From JBDIAG01 sp963835085 (GTDB lineage: Bacteria > Actinomycetota > Actinomycetes > Actinomycetales > CAWJMD01), in the NCBI GenBank assembly GCA_963835085.1, contig CAWIED010000001.1:434001-498000 (forward strand): a DNA stretch of 64,000 nucleotides. Reading direction: 5' to 3'. This document shows positions 23,939-32,182 of the stretch, one piece after another (the first letter of the stretch is position 1; every line of letters begins with the position of its first letter). The translations under genes were made by a program, and so were the position numbers. The notes below the pieces were generated by a model. The model searched no databases. It had not been told where the DNA came from and was given only the letters and a program-made list of their open reading frames with translations.

Positions 23939-25069
23939 GTGACCCAGCTCGACGAACTGCCGCTGCGCGACGACCTGCGCGGCCGGTCGCCCTATGGTGC
24001 GCCCCAGCTCGACGTGGCGGTGCGGCTCAATACCAACGAGTCGTCGTACTCGCTGCCGGAGCCGGTGGTGGAGGCCGTGGTGGCGGCCGTCCGGCAATGT
24101 GCGGGTGACCTCAATCGTTACCCCGATCGCGAGTTCACCGCGCTGCGAACCGATCTCGCGAACTACCTCTCGGGCCAGACGGGCTGCGAGCTTACGCCCG
24201 AGCAGATGTGGGCGGGCAACGGCTCGAACGAGGTGCTGCAGCAGATCGTGCAGGCCTTCGCCGGCCCGGGGCGCGTCGCACTGGGGTTCACCCCCGCCTA
24301 CTCCATGCACCCGCTGATCTCCACCGGCGCGGGCTCCACCTGGGTCGACGGCCACCGCGAGGCCGACTTCGACCTCGACGCCCAGCACGTGGCCGCCCAG
24401 ATTCGCGACGTCAGCCCGCACGTCGTGTTCCTCTGCTCACCCAACAACCCCACCGGCACAGCCCTGCACCTCGACGTGGTGGAGGCCGCCTACGAGGCCA
24501 CCGACGGCATCGTCGTGGTCGATGAGGCCTACGCCGAGTTCGCCCGGGCGGGAACGCCTTCGGCGGTCACGTTGCTGCCGGGCAGGCCACGGTTGATCGT
24601 CACCCGCACCATGAGCAAGGCGTTCGCTCTGGCAGGAGCCCGGCTCGGTTACCTGGCGGCCGACCCCGCCGTCATCGATGCGCTGCGGCTGGTGCGCCTG
24701 CCCTACCACCTCTCCTCGCCCACCCAGGCCGTGGCACGCGCTGCGCTCGCGCACCATGGCGACCTGCTGGGCACCGTCGACGCCCTCAAGCAACAGCGCG
24801 ACCGCATCGTCGAGACCCTGACCGGCCTCGGTCTGCGCCCCCTGCCGAGCGACGCGAACTTCGTGTTCTTCGGCGGGCTGGCCGACGAGAAGGCCACCTG
24901 GCAAAGCCTTCTCGATGCCGGGGTCCTCGTGCGCGACGTCGGCATCCCGGGCTTTCTACGGGTCACGGCGGGAACGCCCGACGAGACCGGCGCCTTTCTC
25001 GAGGCCCTCACCCGCCTGGTTCGCCACGTGCCGGCGGCCGACGACACCCTCCACGAGGAGAGCGCATGA
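23939..25069 (+). CDS. hisC: Histidinol-phosphate aminotransferase
   Basis: 376-residue PLP-dependent class I/II aminotransferase converting imidazole-acetol phosphate to histidinol phosphate. Visible elements are LNTNESSYSLP near the N-terminus, GNGSNEVLQQ, LCSPNNPTGTALH, the VVDEAYAEF block and the PLP lysine Lys227 in RTMSKAFALAGARLGY. The gene starts 9 bp after hisD. The GTG has TAGACT 6 nt upstream (23927-23932), and that hexamer contains the hisD stop codon. hisC may therefore have its own leaderless transcript in addition to readthrough from hisD. Its stop overlaps hisB by ATGA. Confidence 0.97.
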   Translation: MTQLDELPLRDDLRGRSPYGAPQLDVAVRLNTNESSYSLPEPVVEAVVAAVRQCAGDLNRYPDREFTALRTDLANYLSGQTGCELTPEQMWAGNGSNEVLQQIVQAFAGPGRVALGFTPAYSMHPLISTGAGSTWVDGHREADFDLDAQHVAAQIRDVSPHVVFLCSPNNPTGTALHLDVVEAAYEATDGIVVVDEAYAEFARAGTPSAVTLLPGRPRLIVTRTMSKAFALAGARLGYLAADPAVIDALRLVRLPYHLSSPTQAVARAALAHHGDLLGTVDALKQQRDRIVETLTGLGLRPLPSDANFVFFGGLADEKATWQSLLDAGVLVRDVGIPGFLRVTAGTPDETGAFLEALTRLVRHVPAADDTLHEESA

Positions 25070-25689
25070 GTTCACCGCACCGCACCGCCACGATCGAGCG
25101 CGCCACGTCGGAGTCGAGCGTGCGGGTGGGTCTCGATCTCGACGGCACGGGCCAGGCGTCGATCAGCACCGGAGTGCCGTTCTACGACCACATGCTCACC
25201 TCGTTGTCGAAGCACTCGCTCATCGACCTGACCGTCGAGGCCCGTGGCGATACGGACGTCGACGGCCACCACACCGTCGAAGACACCGCCATCGTGCTGG
25301 GCCAGGCGCTGAAGGCTGCCCTCGGTGACAAGCGCGGCATCTCCCGGTTCGGCGATGCGATGGTGCCGCTCGATGAGGCGCTGGCGCAGGCCGTGGTCGA
25401 CGTATCGGGGCGGCCGTACTGCGTGTGCACCGGCGAACCGGAAGGGCAGGTCTATGCCCTGATCGGCGGCGGTCGCGGCAGCGTGCCGTACGCCGGGTCG
25501 ATGACCCGGCACGTCTTCGAGACGATCGCCTTCCACGCCGAGATCGCCATGCACGTAAGGGTTCTCGCAGGGCGCGATCCGCACCACCTGGTAGAGGCGC
25601 AGGTCAAGGCGCTCGCCCGGGCGCTGCGGGATGCTATCGCTCTCGACCCCCGGGTCAGTGGCGTGCCCAGCACCAAGGGCGCGCTGTAG
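25066..25689 (+). CDS. hisB: Imidazoleglycerol-phosphate dehydratase
   Basis: 207-residue monofunctional IGP dehydratase that removes water from imidazole-glycerol phosphate. The manganese-binding motifs are visible: FYDHMLTSLSKH, DGHHTVEDTAIVLGQAL and, in the second half, FHAEIAMHVRVLAGRDPHHLVEA. There is no fused phosphatase domain, as expected for actinobacteria. The ATG overlaps the hisC stop, so translation is coupled. After hisB the histidine genes are interrupted by a repeat, two uncharacterised genes and an MFS gene before hisH. Confidence 0.97.
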   Translation: MSSPHRTATIERATSESSVRVGLDLDGTGQASISTGVPFYDHMLTSLSKHSLIDLTVEARGDTDVDGHHTVEDTAIVLGQALKAALGDKRGISRFGDAMVPLDEALAQAVVDVSGRPYCVCTGEPEGQVYALIGGGRGSVPYAGSMTRHVFETIAFHAEIAMHVRVLAGRDPHHLVEAQVKALARALRDAIALDPRVSGVPSTKGAL

Positions 25690-25725
25690 ACGCTTTGTGC
25701 GAGGGTCCCTTGCCGAGCTACGACT

Positions 25726-25813
25726 GTCCGGAATCCGACTCGATCGCGACGACTCGGTTCGGCTTCGTGCTCGGCCAACCAACCCGGGTCCGCACTGGCG
25801 TCGGATTCCGGAC
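25726..25813. repeat. 88-bp element with perfect 14-bp terminal inverted repeats (family III)
   Basis: GTCCGGAATCCGAC (25726-25739) and its exact complement GTCGGATTCCGGAC (25800-25813) bracket 60 bp. The reverse complement is clearly related to 40222-40310 (GCCAGTGC near one end, GGCCGAGCAC in the middle). There is no coding capacity. It fills most of the 217-bp gap after hisB. Confidence 0.82.
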
Positions 25814-25906
25814 ATCGACCGCCCCTGACTCGCACGTTTCCACTGCCCGTGCCGGGCGCCCGGTGTCGGCTGGGCCGCCCCCGCGAGCGTATGCGAGGCT
25901 GACGCC

Positions 25907-26392
25907 GTGACTGCGCAACCCACCGAACCTGCACCGCGCACAGTGCTGGTGTTGCCCGGGCTACGTCCCGACGGCGTGGCCCGCATGGCCGGCCTGCTCG
26001 GAACGGGGGGACACCTCATACCCCAACCGGGTTGTCTGCTCTTGGTTCTCGATCCCGGGCCCGCAGCCGGCCCCGCCGGCTCCGACGAGGTCGACGAAAC
26101 CAACGAGACCGATGAGGCCGACGCAAGCGATGAAATCGTCGCGCGACTGTCCGCGGCACTGCGCAAGGTGCAGCTGATGCGAGTCCGCCTGGTAGCCGGC
26201 TACCTCGCGATCGACGTCTGGCAGAGCGGAGCCGTCACGGCAACCCCGCCCGCCGGGGTGGTGGCCCAGCAACTGCCCGATCCCGTGCTCGGGCTAGTGC
26301 ACGGCAGCCTCGACCCGGCCACGCTGCCGACAGCGCGGCCCGTGGCATCGCGTTCTGGCACAGGCTTCTTCGGTCGTCTGCTGGGGCGCTGA
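25907..26392 (+). CDS. Uncharacterised 161-residue protein
   Basis: GTG start. The protein opens with a small hydrophobic region (TVLVLPGLRPDGVARMAGLL). An unusual acidic low-complexity insert of about 18 residues sits around 59-76 (Asp/Glu/Thr/Asn). A predicted alpha/beta region follows (LRKVQLMRVRLVAGYLAIDVWQSG), then a Pro-rich tail ending in FFGRLLGR. I see no signal peptide and recognise no family. GAGGCT lies 6 nt before the start, close to the leaderless pattern of neighbours. Codon usage is G+C-rich like the surroundings. Its position between hisB and hisH is not conserved pathway context that I know of. Confidence 0.6.
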   Translation: MTAQPTEPAPRTVLVLPGLRPDGVARMAGLLGTGGHLIPQPGCLLLVLDPGPAAGPAGSDEVDETNETDEADASDEIVARLSAALRKVQLMRVRLVAGYLAIDVWQSGAVTATPPAGVVAQQLPDPVLGLVHGSLDPATLPTARPVASRSGTGFFGRLLGR

Positions 26393-26482
26393 CGGGTTGA
26401 GTCCGGCACGGTTCAGAGCACGGACCATCGGTGCGACGCATCGGCGCTACCGTGGAGTGAGGCAGTTGGGGAGGCACAGGCG

Positions 26483-27592
26483 ATGAAGTCGCGCGCCCGC
26501 TCGGGTGAGGACGGAGCTCTGAACCACCTGGCAACTCAGCTGGCCGACCTCGCAGGCCCGTTCACGACGTGGATCAGCCAGACCGGCTGGGTGCCTCACC
26601 CCCCGGCACAGCTGGACGTCGGCTTCCGCGAGCTGGAACGACCGCTGCTCGTCGGCCTCGGTCTGATGCAGCGCCTGAACTCGGCAAACCCGTTGGGCTG
26701 GAGGCCCATCCAGCTCGCCGAAGCACTCGACAAGCTCACGTCCGAGCCCGGTGACCGCAGTGTGGTGGGCGCGCTGTTGCTCTACACAAGGTTCCTGGCC
26801 GACACCGGGCGCTGGCTCGCCGACCAGGCCGATCTCTCGTTCAGCCTCCGGTTGCTGGAAGCCGAGCTGGTGGCGACGGAGGCCCCGAACCGGATCGTTG
26901 CGGCGCACGAGGAGATCGCGGAGCTGGCTGAGCTGCCCGCGGTCGAGGAGGTGCGCACGCTCGCGCGTTGGGTGGGCGGCGGTAAGAGGCTGACGGCCAC
27001 CGGCGCATTGCGGCTGGCCGACGTGGTCGAGGTTTCTGAGCTGTTGGGCGAGCCCGTTGCCACGAGCGCGGCCACGGCTTCGTCGGACGAGCCCGTGGTA
27101 CGCAGCATGTGGCAGGCACCCGCCCTCAGTCTGGCCTGGGTCACGGCGCATCGTGCGGGACTCCTCGACGACGTGGGCGGCCGGGTCGTCGTCACCGCGG
27201 CCGGTGCCGACCTCGCCAGTGACGACGACGAGCTGCGCCGGCAGGCGCTGCGTCAGACGGTCAGCGGCTACGTGCTCACCCTGCTCGAAGCGGTACCGGC
27301 GAACGCCGAGGAGGCCGACGACACCGTCGTGCGTCTGGTGGTGATGGCGGCGGCCCGCGCGATCACGGGTTCGCCCATCAGCCCGGCAGGTCTGCGCGAG
27401 GCGGCGACCGCCACGGCCGACCACGACGTGCTCGACGAGCTCGACGACGAGTTGAGCATCTGGGCGGCTGCGGGTCTCCTCGACGTGGGGGAGACGATCG
27501 ACGTCCAACCGGGGGTTCGGCCCGCGATCGCGGCGGGACTGCTCGCGTGGGGTGTCGACCCCGACGAACTGCCGTTGCCGACTCAAGCGTGA
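26483..27592 (+). CDS. Uncharacterised 369-residue helical protein
   Basis: ATG with GGGGAGG 8 nt upstream. The product is acidic, predicted mostly helical and lacks membrane segments. Around residues 162-185 it has WVGGGKRLTATGALRLAD, a short module that also occurs in actinobacterial pRiA4b ORF-3-like proteins and relatives; I recall this from those families and cannot verify homology. The rest (repeated Leu/Ala/Glu helices, DVLDELDDELSIWAAAGLL near the end) gives no function. Its stop overlaps the MFS gene start (GTGA), so the two are likely co-translated. Confidence 0.75.
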   Translation: MKSRARSGEDGALNHLATQLADLAGPFTTWISQTGWVPHPPAQLDVGFRELERPLLVGLGLMQRLNSANPLGWRPIQLAEALDKLTSEPGDRSVVGALLLYTRFLADTGRWLADQADLSFSLRLLEAELVATEAPNRIVAAHEEIAELAELPAVEEVRTLARWVGGGKRLTATGALRLADVVEVSELLGEPVATSAATASSDEPVVRSMWQAPALSLAWVTAHRAGLLDDVGGRVVVTAAGADLASDDDELRRQALRQTVSGYVLTLLEAVPANAEEADDTVVRLVVMAAARAITGSPISPAGLREAATATADHDVLDELDDELSIWAAAGLLDVGETIDVQPGVRPAIAAGLLAWGVDPDELPLPTQA

Positions 27593-28836
27593 GTGCTCCT
27601 GCTGCCCGGCAGCCGTCCCGAGGCAGGTCCGTGGCCGCTGGCCCTGGAGTGCTGCTCGCCTGCGTGGTGCTTGTCTCGCTGATGTTGCGAGCCCCGATCA
27701 CGAGCGTGCCGCCCGCGCTCACGGCGATCTCGGACACGCTCGGACTCACTCCGTCGATCGCAGGTCTGGCGACCGCGCTGCCGCTGATCTGCTTCGGGGT
27801 GTTCGCGTTCCTCACGCCGCCGCTCGCTGCCCGGTTCGGCACGTTCAGCACATTGACGATCGGTCTGGCCCTGATGATCGCGGGCCTTGTAGTGCGAGTC
27901 ATGCCCAGCACGGTCGCGTTCTTCGCCGGCGTAACCCTGGTGGGAATGGGCATTGCCATCGGCAACGTGGTCATTCCGGCCATCGTCCGGACCAGCTTCC
28001 CGCTCCGGCTCGGGCTGATGATGGGCATCTATTCGCTGGGCCTGCAGTTGGGCGGAACCAGCGGAGCGTTGACCACCGCGCCCGCCATGACGGCACTCGG
28101 CTGGACGTGGCAGTCGGCGCTCGCTGGCTGGGTCGTGCCGGCCGTGGCCACCCTGGTGCTCTGGACGGTCGTAGCGCGTGCTCACCGACGTGAGAACCGG
28201 CTGAACCAAGCGCTTCCTGTACCCCCTACCAGTTTGGCCGCTCTGGCGCGAAGGCCGCACGTCTGGGCTGTCGGCGGCGTGATGGGACTGCAAGCACTCA
28301 CGTTCTACGCCCTCCTCACCTGGTTGCCGCGGGTGTTGACCGATCAGGGCATGGCGGTGGCGGCTGCCGGACTGCTGCTGGGCCTCTTCAACGTGCTGGG
28401 CGTGCCTGGCTCGGCCTTCGGGCCGGCGGTCATCGGTGGACGCTGGGCATCGCCTGCCCTGGTCGCCACGTTCGCCGCCAACGTCGCCGGCATCGTTCTG
28501 GTGCTCCTGGGCGGAGCAGCGGCCGTGCTGGGGGCGGTGCTGTGCGGGCTCTGCCAAGGTGCCTGGTTGAGCATCGCCCTGACGTTCATCGCCGACCAGG
28601 ACGACCCCGCCGATGTGCCAGGAGTCTCCGCTCTCGCTCAGGGCGGCGGTTACCTGCTGGCCGCCTGCGGGCCCCTGGCCCTGGGAATGCTCTACCAACT
28701 GACCGCGGGCTGGATCGCGCCCGCCGGATTCCTCGTCTCGACGCTCGTCGCGGTGCTCGTGCTCGCGCTGTGGCTCAGCCGGTCTGCGCGTCGCCGCCGC
28801 ACGGCGAGCGCGGTCCCGAATAGAAGTCTGCAGTAA
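27589..28836 (+). CDS. CynX/NimT-family MFS transporter
   Basis: 415 residues with 12 predicted membrane segments. The N-terminal half has LMLRAPITSVPPAL, in which the conserved RxxxTSVPP-type motif of the CynX/NimT (cyanate/2-nitroimidazole) branch is visible. LTPPLAARFG matches the loop 2-3 region of MFS proteins. The C-terminal tail is basic (SARRRRTASAV). The GTG start overlaps the stop of the preceding uncharacterised gene by 4 bp; earlier in-frame starts would give an unnatural N-terminus. The substrate is unknown. Proximity to his genes does not by itself imply histidine transport. Confidence 0.88.
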   Translation: MSAPAARQPSRGRSVAAGPGVLLACVVLVSLMLRAPITSVPPALTAISDTLGLTPSIAGLATALPLICFGVFAFLTPPLAARFGTFSTLTIGLALMIAGLVVRVMPSTVAFFAGVTLVGMGIAIGNVVIPAIVRTSFPLRLGLMMGIYSLGLQLGGTSGALTTAPAMTALGWTWQSALAGWVVPAVATLVLWTVVARAHRRENRLNQALPVPPTSLAALARRPHVWAVGGVMGLQALTFYALLTWLPRVLTDQGMAVAAAGLLLGLFNVLGVPGSAFGPAVIGGRWASPALVATFAANVAGIVLVLLGGAAAVLGAVLCGLCQGAWLSIALTFIADQDDPADVPGVSALAQGGGYLLAACGPLALGMLYQLTAGWIAPAGFLVSTLVAVLVLALWLSRSARRRRTASAVPNRSLQ

Positions 28837-28837
28837 G

Positions 28838-29006
28838 GGCGCGCCCAGAAATAACCACTGCGTGTCGCTTCCTGGATCGGGCGCCTGACGGCGTTGTCGG
28901 CCGCGCCCATGTAGCTCGCTAGGCGGGCGGACCTCCGCCTTGTCATGCATCCCGCCCAGAAACTGACACTGCATGCCTATTTCCCGGCGAGCCCTAAGGC
29001 GGGCAT
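28838..29006. repeat. Dispersed intergenic repeat (family V), copy 2, between the MFS gene and hisH
   Basis: GCGCGCCCAGAAATAACCAC (28840-28859) is the hairpin arm also present at 47501-47550. 28875-29006 is a close copy of 6203-6296, with an extra insert of about 30 bp (GCTAGGCGGGCGGACCTCCG). The right end again carries GCCCAGAA...CTATTTCCCGGCGAGCCC. No gene was seen. Confidence 0.72.
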
Positions 29007-29022
29007 GCGGCCGGGGGGTGAA

Positions 29023-29067
29023 GTTGTGGAGTTCTGATATCGCTATGTGCCATCAACTCTCCACAAC
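29023..29067 (+). promoter_or_regulatory. Stem-loop in the hisH upstream region
   Basis: GTTGTGGAG (29023-29031) pairs exactly with CTCCACAAC (29059-29067) across 27 nt, and adjoining bases extend it imperfectly. It lies about 120 bp before hisH. It may be an operator, or the end of a transcript from the MFS gene. The function is not assigned. Confidence 0.4.
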
Positions 29068-29184
29068 TTTGCCGCGCGTGCCGTGCTTGAAGTCCTCCCC
29101 GGCCCAATTCGCCCACCCAGGCCTACCAAGCGGCGCTCGAGTGGCACGTGTGGGCTCGCGCGGCGCGCTCAGTAGGCTCGGGTC

Positions 29185-29826
29185 ATGTCCTCGCCACGAG
29201 TTGTCGTCCTCGACTACGGGTTCGGCAATGTGCGTTCGGCGGTGCGTGCGCTCGAGCGGGTGGGCGCCGAGGTAGAGCTCACCGCCGACGAACGGCACGC
29301 CATCAACGCGGCTGGGCTCGTCGTGCCGGGAGTCGGGGCGTTCGCGGCCTGCATGGACGGGCTGCTGGCGGTGCACGGCGACCGGATCGTCGACCAGCGG
29401 CTCGCCGGCGGCCGGCCCGTGCTCGGCATCTGCGTAGGCATGCAGGTCATGTTCGGTCGCGGTGTAGAGCACGGCCTCGACACCCAGGGTCTGGGGCAGT
29501 GGCCGGGAGCGGTCGAGTTGCTCGCGGCCCCGGTCGTGCCGCACATGGGCTGGAACACCGTTGCCCCCGACGCCGGCTCCCGGCTCTTCGCCGGCATCGA
29601 GAGCGAGCGCTTCTACTTCGTGCACTCCTATGGTGTGCAGCGGTGGGAACTCGATACCGAATCCAGCAGCTCCCTCTTCGCGCCACCGGTGCTCACCTGG
29701 GCCGAGCACGGCTCCCGGTTCGTCGCGGCGGTCGAGAACGGACCGCTGTCGGCCACCCAGTTTCACCCCGAGAAGTCGGGGGACGCCGGGCTGCAGCTCC
29801 TGCAGAACTGGCTCGCCACCTTGTAG
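29185..29826 (+). CDS. hisH: Imidazole glycerol phosphate synthase, glutamine amidotransferase subunit
   Basis: 213-residue class I glutaminase that supplies ammonia to HisF. The nucleophile is Cys83 in GICVGMQVMFGRGVEHG, with His194 and Glu196 in QFHPEKSG completing the triad. VVPGVGAFAACM forms the oxyanion strand region. The ATG has TAGGCT 6 nt upstream (29173-29178) and no Shine-Dalgarno sequence, so it is probably leaderless. priA follows 62 bp later. The partner hisF is not in the window, although it is commonly adjacent in actinobacteria. Confidence 0.97.
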   Translation: MSSPRVVVLDYGFGNVRSAVRALERVGAEVELTADERHAINAAGLVVPGVGAFAACMDGLLAVHGDRIVDQRLAGGRPVLGICVGMQVMFGRGVEHGLDTQGLGQWPGAVELLAAPVVPHMGWNTVAPDAGSRLFAGIESERFYFVHSYGVQRWELDTESSSSLFAPPVLTWAEHGSRFVAAVENGPLSATQFHPEKSGDAGLQLLQNWLATL

Positions 29827-29888
29827 CGAACGAGCAAGTCCTGAAACACCACGTCCCGCAATCCGAACCGCGCCACCCAAGGAGAACC

Positions 29889-30617
29889 ATGGCCATCCTC
29901 GAACTGCTCCCCGCTGTCGACGTGGTCGACGGCCAGGCGGTCCGGCTCGTGCAAGGAGAGGCGGGCAGTGAGACCGGCTACGGCGACCCGCTCGCCGCGG
30001 CGTTGGCGTGGCAGCAGGACGGGGCGGAGTGGATCCACCTCGTCGATCTCGATGCCGCCTTCGGCCGCGGCAGCAATGCCGAACTGCTGGCCGGGCTCGT
30101 GGCACGGCTCGAGGTCGCGGTGGAGCTCTCGGGCGGCATCCGTGACGACGAGTCGCTGGCCCGGGCCATGGCCACCGGTTGTCGCCGGGTCAACCTCGGC
30201 ACTGCCGCTCTGGAGAACCCGGAATGGACGGCCAAGGCCATCGCCGAGTACGGCGACCGGGTCGCGGTCGGCTTGGACGTGCGGGGCACCACGCTGGCCG
30301 CCCGCGGCTGGACCCGCGAGGGCGGTGACCTCTGGGAGACCCTGGCCCGTCTCGACGCCGATGGCTGCGCTCGCTACGTCGTCACCGACGTCACCAAGGA
30401 CGGCACCCTGCGCGGCCCGAACGTCGACCTGCTCCGCGAGGTCTGTGCCCGTACCAAGGCTCCGGTGGTCGCCTCCGGCGGCGTCTCCAGCCTCGACGAT
30501 CTGGCCGCGTTGCGCGAGCTGGTAGACGTGGGAGTCGAGGGGGCGATCGTGGGAAAGGCGCTGTACGCGGGTGCCTTCACGCTGCCGCAGGCGCTCGACG
30601 TGGCCGGACGGCGCTGA
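29889..30617 (+). CDS. priA: PriA: bifunctional HisA/TrpF isomerase
   Basis: 242-residue (beta-alpha)8-barrel that isomerises ProFAR (histidine pathway) and, in actinobacteria, also phosphoribosyl anthranilate (tryptophan pathway). The start ELLPAVDVVDGQAVRL contains catalytic Asp11 and Arg19. TDVTKDGTL carries the second acid, Asp171. Trp141 in RGWTREGG and Arg19 match residues described for M. tuberculosis PriA (Arg19, Trp145 by my alignment), supporting dual specificity. The ATG follows AAGGAGAACC. No separate trpF was seen, but the window is small. sseB starts 1 bp after the stop. Confidence 0.95.
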   Translation: MAILELLPAVDVVDGQAVRLVQGEAGSETGYGDPLAAALAWQQDGAEWIHLVDLDAAFGRGSNAELLAGLVARLEVAVELSGGIRDDESLARAMATGCRRVNLGTAALENPEWTAKAIAEYGDRVAVGLDVRGTTLAARGWTREGGDLWETLARLDADGCARYVVTDVTKDGTLRGPNVDLLREVCARTKAPVVASGGVSSLDDLAALRELVDVGVEGAIVGKALYAGAFTLPQALDVAGRR

Positions 30618-30618
30618 C

Positions 30619-31317
30619 GTGAGCGGCCTGCTCGCCCCCCAGGAGTTCTCCGGCGATGCGGGAGAAGCCGACCCGGATTTAGCTGCCGCGCTGGAGCACT
30701 ATGGCCGTGACGCAACGGATCTCGCCCCCGTCGTGGCCGCTCTGGCGCGGGCGCGAGTGCTCGTGCCGGTAGTGGCGGTGCTAGGGGAGGCCGAGCAGTC
30801 GAGCCTCACCGGACTGAGCGCCGACAAGAACGCCGACATGGCGCTCGTGCTGCTCACCTCGCCGCAGGGCCACAAGGCGCTGCCGGTCTTCTCGAGCCTG
30901 CCGACCCTGCAGCGATGGAACCCGCAGGCTCGCCCGGTGCCCGTCGCGTCGCGACGCGCAGCTCTGGCCGGCGTGGACGAGGGCTGCGACATCATCGTCA
31001 TCGACCCTGCGGGGCCGGTGACGGCGGTGCTCAACCGCCCGGCCACCTGGGCCCTGGGTCAAGGGCGTGACTGGGTGCCTTCGCCGCGTGATCGCGACGT
31101 GGTCGCTGCCCTGCAGCAGGCCGGGGGCCGGTTACCCGAAGTGGTCGGCCTGGAATGCGAACCAGGCGATCGGGCCGAGCTGAAGGTGGTGGTGCACCTG
31201 ATTCCCGGCCTCGACCGCCCTGCGGTCGACCGCGCCGTGCAGGCCCTGACCAGCGCTTTCGCGGAGCTTCCGGTGGTAGCCGAGCGGGTCGCGTCGATGG
31301 AGCTTTCGCTGCGGTAG
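30619..31317 (+). CDS. SseB-family protein
   Basis: 232 residues with the SseB N-terminal domain: VLVPVVAVLGEAE, DKNADMALVLLTSPQGHKALPVFSS, then IIVIDPAGP. The C-terminal half (about 150-232) resembles the SseB C-terminal ferredoxin-like part. The fold occurs in E. coli SseB and in many actinobacteria, where the gene commonly lies next to hisA/priA and infC; its molecular function is unknown. The GTG starts 1 bp after the priA stop. In this window infC is 6.5 kb further on, so the 31.3-37.5 kb block interrupts the usual neighbourhood. Confidence 0.88.
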   Translation: MSGLLAPQEFSGDAGEADPDLAAALEHYGRDATDLAPVVAALARARVLVPVVAVLGEAEQSSLTGLSADKNADMALVLLTSPQGHKALPVFSSLPTLQRWNPQARPVPVASRRAALAGVDEGCDIIVIDPAGPVTAVLNRPATWALGQGRDWVPSPRDRDVVAALQQAGGRLPEVVGLECEPGDRAELKVVVHLIPGLDRPAVDRAVQALTSAFAELPVVAERVASMELSLR

Positions 31318-31333
31318 TCCACAATGTAAGACG

Positions 31334-31349
31334 CGTATCTCAATATACG
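31334..31349. promoter_or_regulatory. Short dyad upstream of the methyltransferase gene
   Basis: CGTAT (31334-31338) and ATACG (31345-31349) form an inverted repeat with a 6-nt centre in an unusually AT-rich patch just before the gene. It could be an operator or contain the -10. No regulator gene is adjacent, so the assignment is weak. Confidence 0.3.
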
Positions 31350-31372
31350 GATGCCGCAGCGATGGAAAGGCC

Positions 31373-32182
31373 ATGCCTGGCACCATCGAAGGCATGGCGC
31401 ACTATGTCCACGGGCACCATGAGTCGGTCTTGCGATCGCACCGTTCCCGCACGGCGGAAAACTCGGCCGGCTACCTGTTGCCGCACCTGAACAAGACCCA
31501 GCGACTGCTTGACGTCGGGTCCGGTCCCGGAACGATCACGTGCGACTTCACGCGCTTGGTCGCGGAGGTCGTGGCCCTGGAACCCACCGCGGACGCCCTC
31601 GCGCTCACCCAGCAGGAGGCGGACCGGCGCGGAGTCACGCTCACCACCCAGGTCGGTGACGTGCACAAGCTGCCCTTCGATGACAACACTTTCGACGTCG
31701 TGCATGCGCATCAGGTGCTGCAGCACATTCCTGATCCGGTGCAGGCGCTCCGGGAAATGGCCCGCATCACCCGCCCAGGCGGGTACGTCGCCGTCCGCGA
31801 CAGTGACTACAGCGCCTTCGCCTGGCAGCCCGCCATCCCCGAATTGAACGACTGGCTGGCGCTCTACCTGAGGCTGGCCCGCCAGGCGGGGGGAGAGCCC
31901 GACGCCGGCCGCTGGCTGCCCGTCTGGGCAGCAGAGGCGACCCTGGAGGACGTTACCTTTACCGCGAGCACCTGGTGCTACGCCAGTACTGAGTCACGAG
32001 CCTGGTGGTCGCAACTGTGGGCCGACCGCGCCGTCCGCTCGACGTTCGCCGACGACGCCATCGCCAGCGGAGTGCCGGTCGAAAAGCTGCAACAACTTCG
32101 CGCGGGTTGGTTGGCGTGGGGCGAGTCACCGACAGGGTTGTTTCTCGTTCCCAGCGTCGAACTGTTGGCCCGCGTCCAATAG
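31373..32182 (+). CDS. Class I SAM-dependent methyltransferase
   Basis: 269 residues from ATG 31373 (GGAAAGG lies just upstream); an in-frame ATG at 31394 giving MAHYVHGHHESVL is equally plausible. Motif I is LLDVGSGPGT at about 45-54, the acidic residue at the end of strand 2 is in VALEPT, and motif post-II is VGDVHKLPFDDNTFDVVHAHQVL. The PGGYVAVRDSD block ends the Rossmann core. It resembles UbiE/MenG-like small-molecule methyltransferases, but no quinone genes are near. The C-terminal part (about 190-269) is a substrate cap of unknown specificity. It is the first gene of the accessory block after sseB. Confidence 0.9.
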   Translation: MPGTIEGMAHYVHGHHESVLRSHRSRTAENSAGYLLPHLNKTQRLLDVGSGPGTITCDFTRLVAEVVALEPTADALALTQQEADRRGVTLTTQVGDVHKLPFDDNTFDVVHAHQVLQHIPDPVQALREMARITRPGGYVAVRDSDYSAFAWQPAIPELNDWLALYLRLARQAGGEPDAGRWLPVWAAEATLEDVTFTASTWCYASTESRAWWSQLWADRAVRSTFADDAIASGVPVEKLQQLRAGWLAWGESPTGLFLVPSVELLARVQ

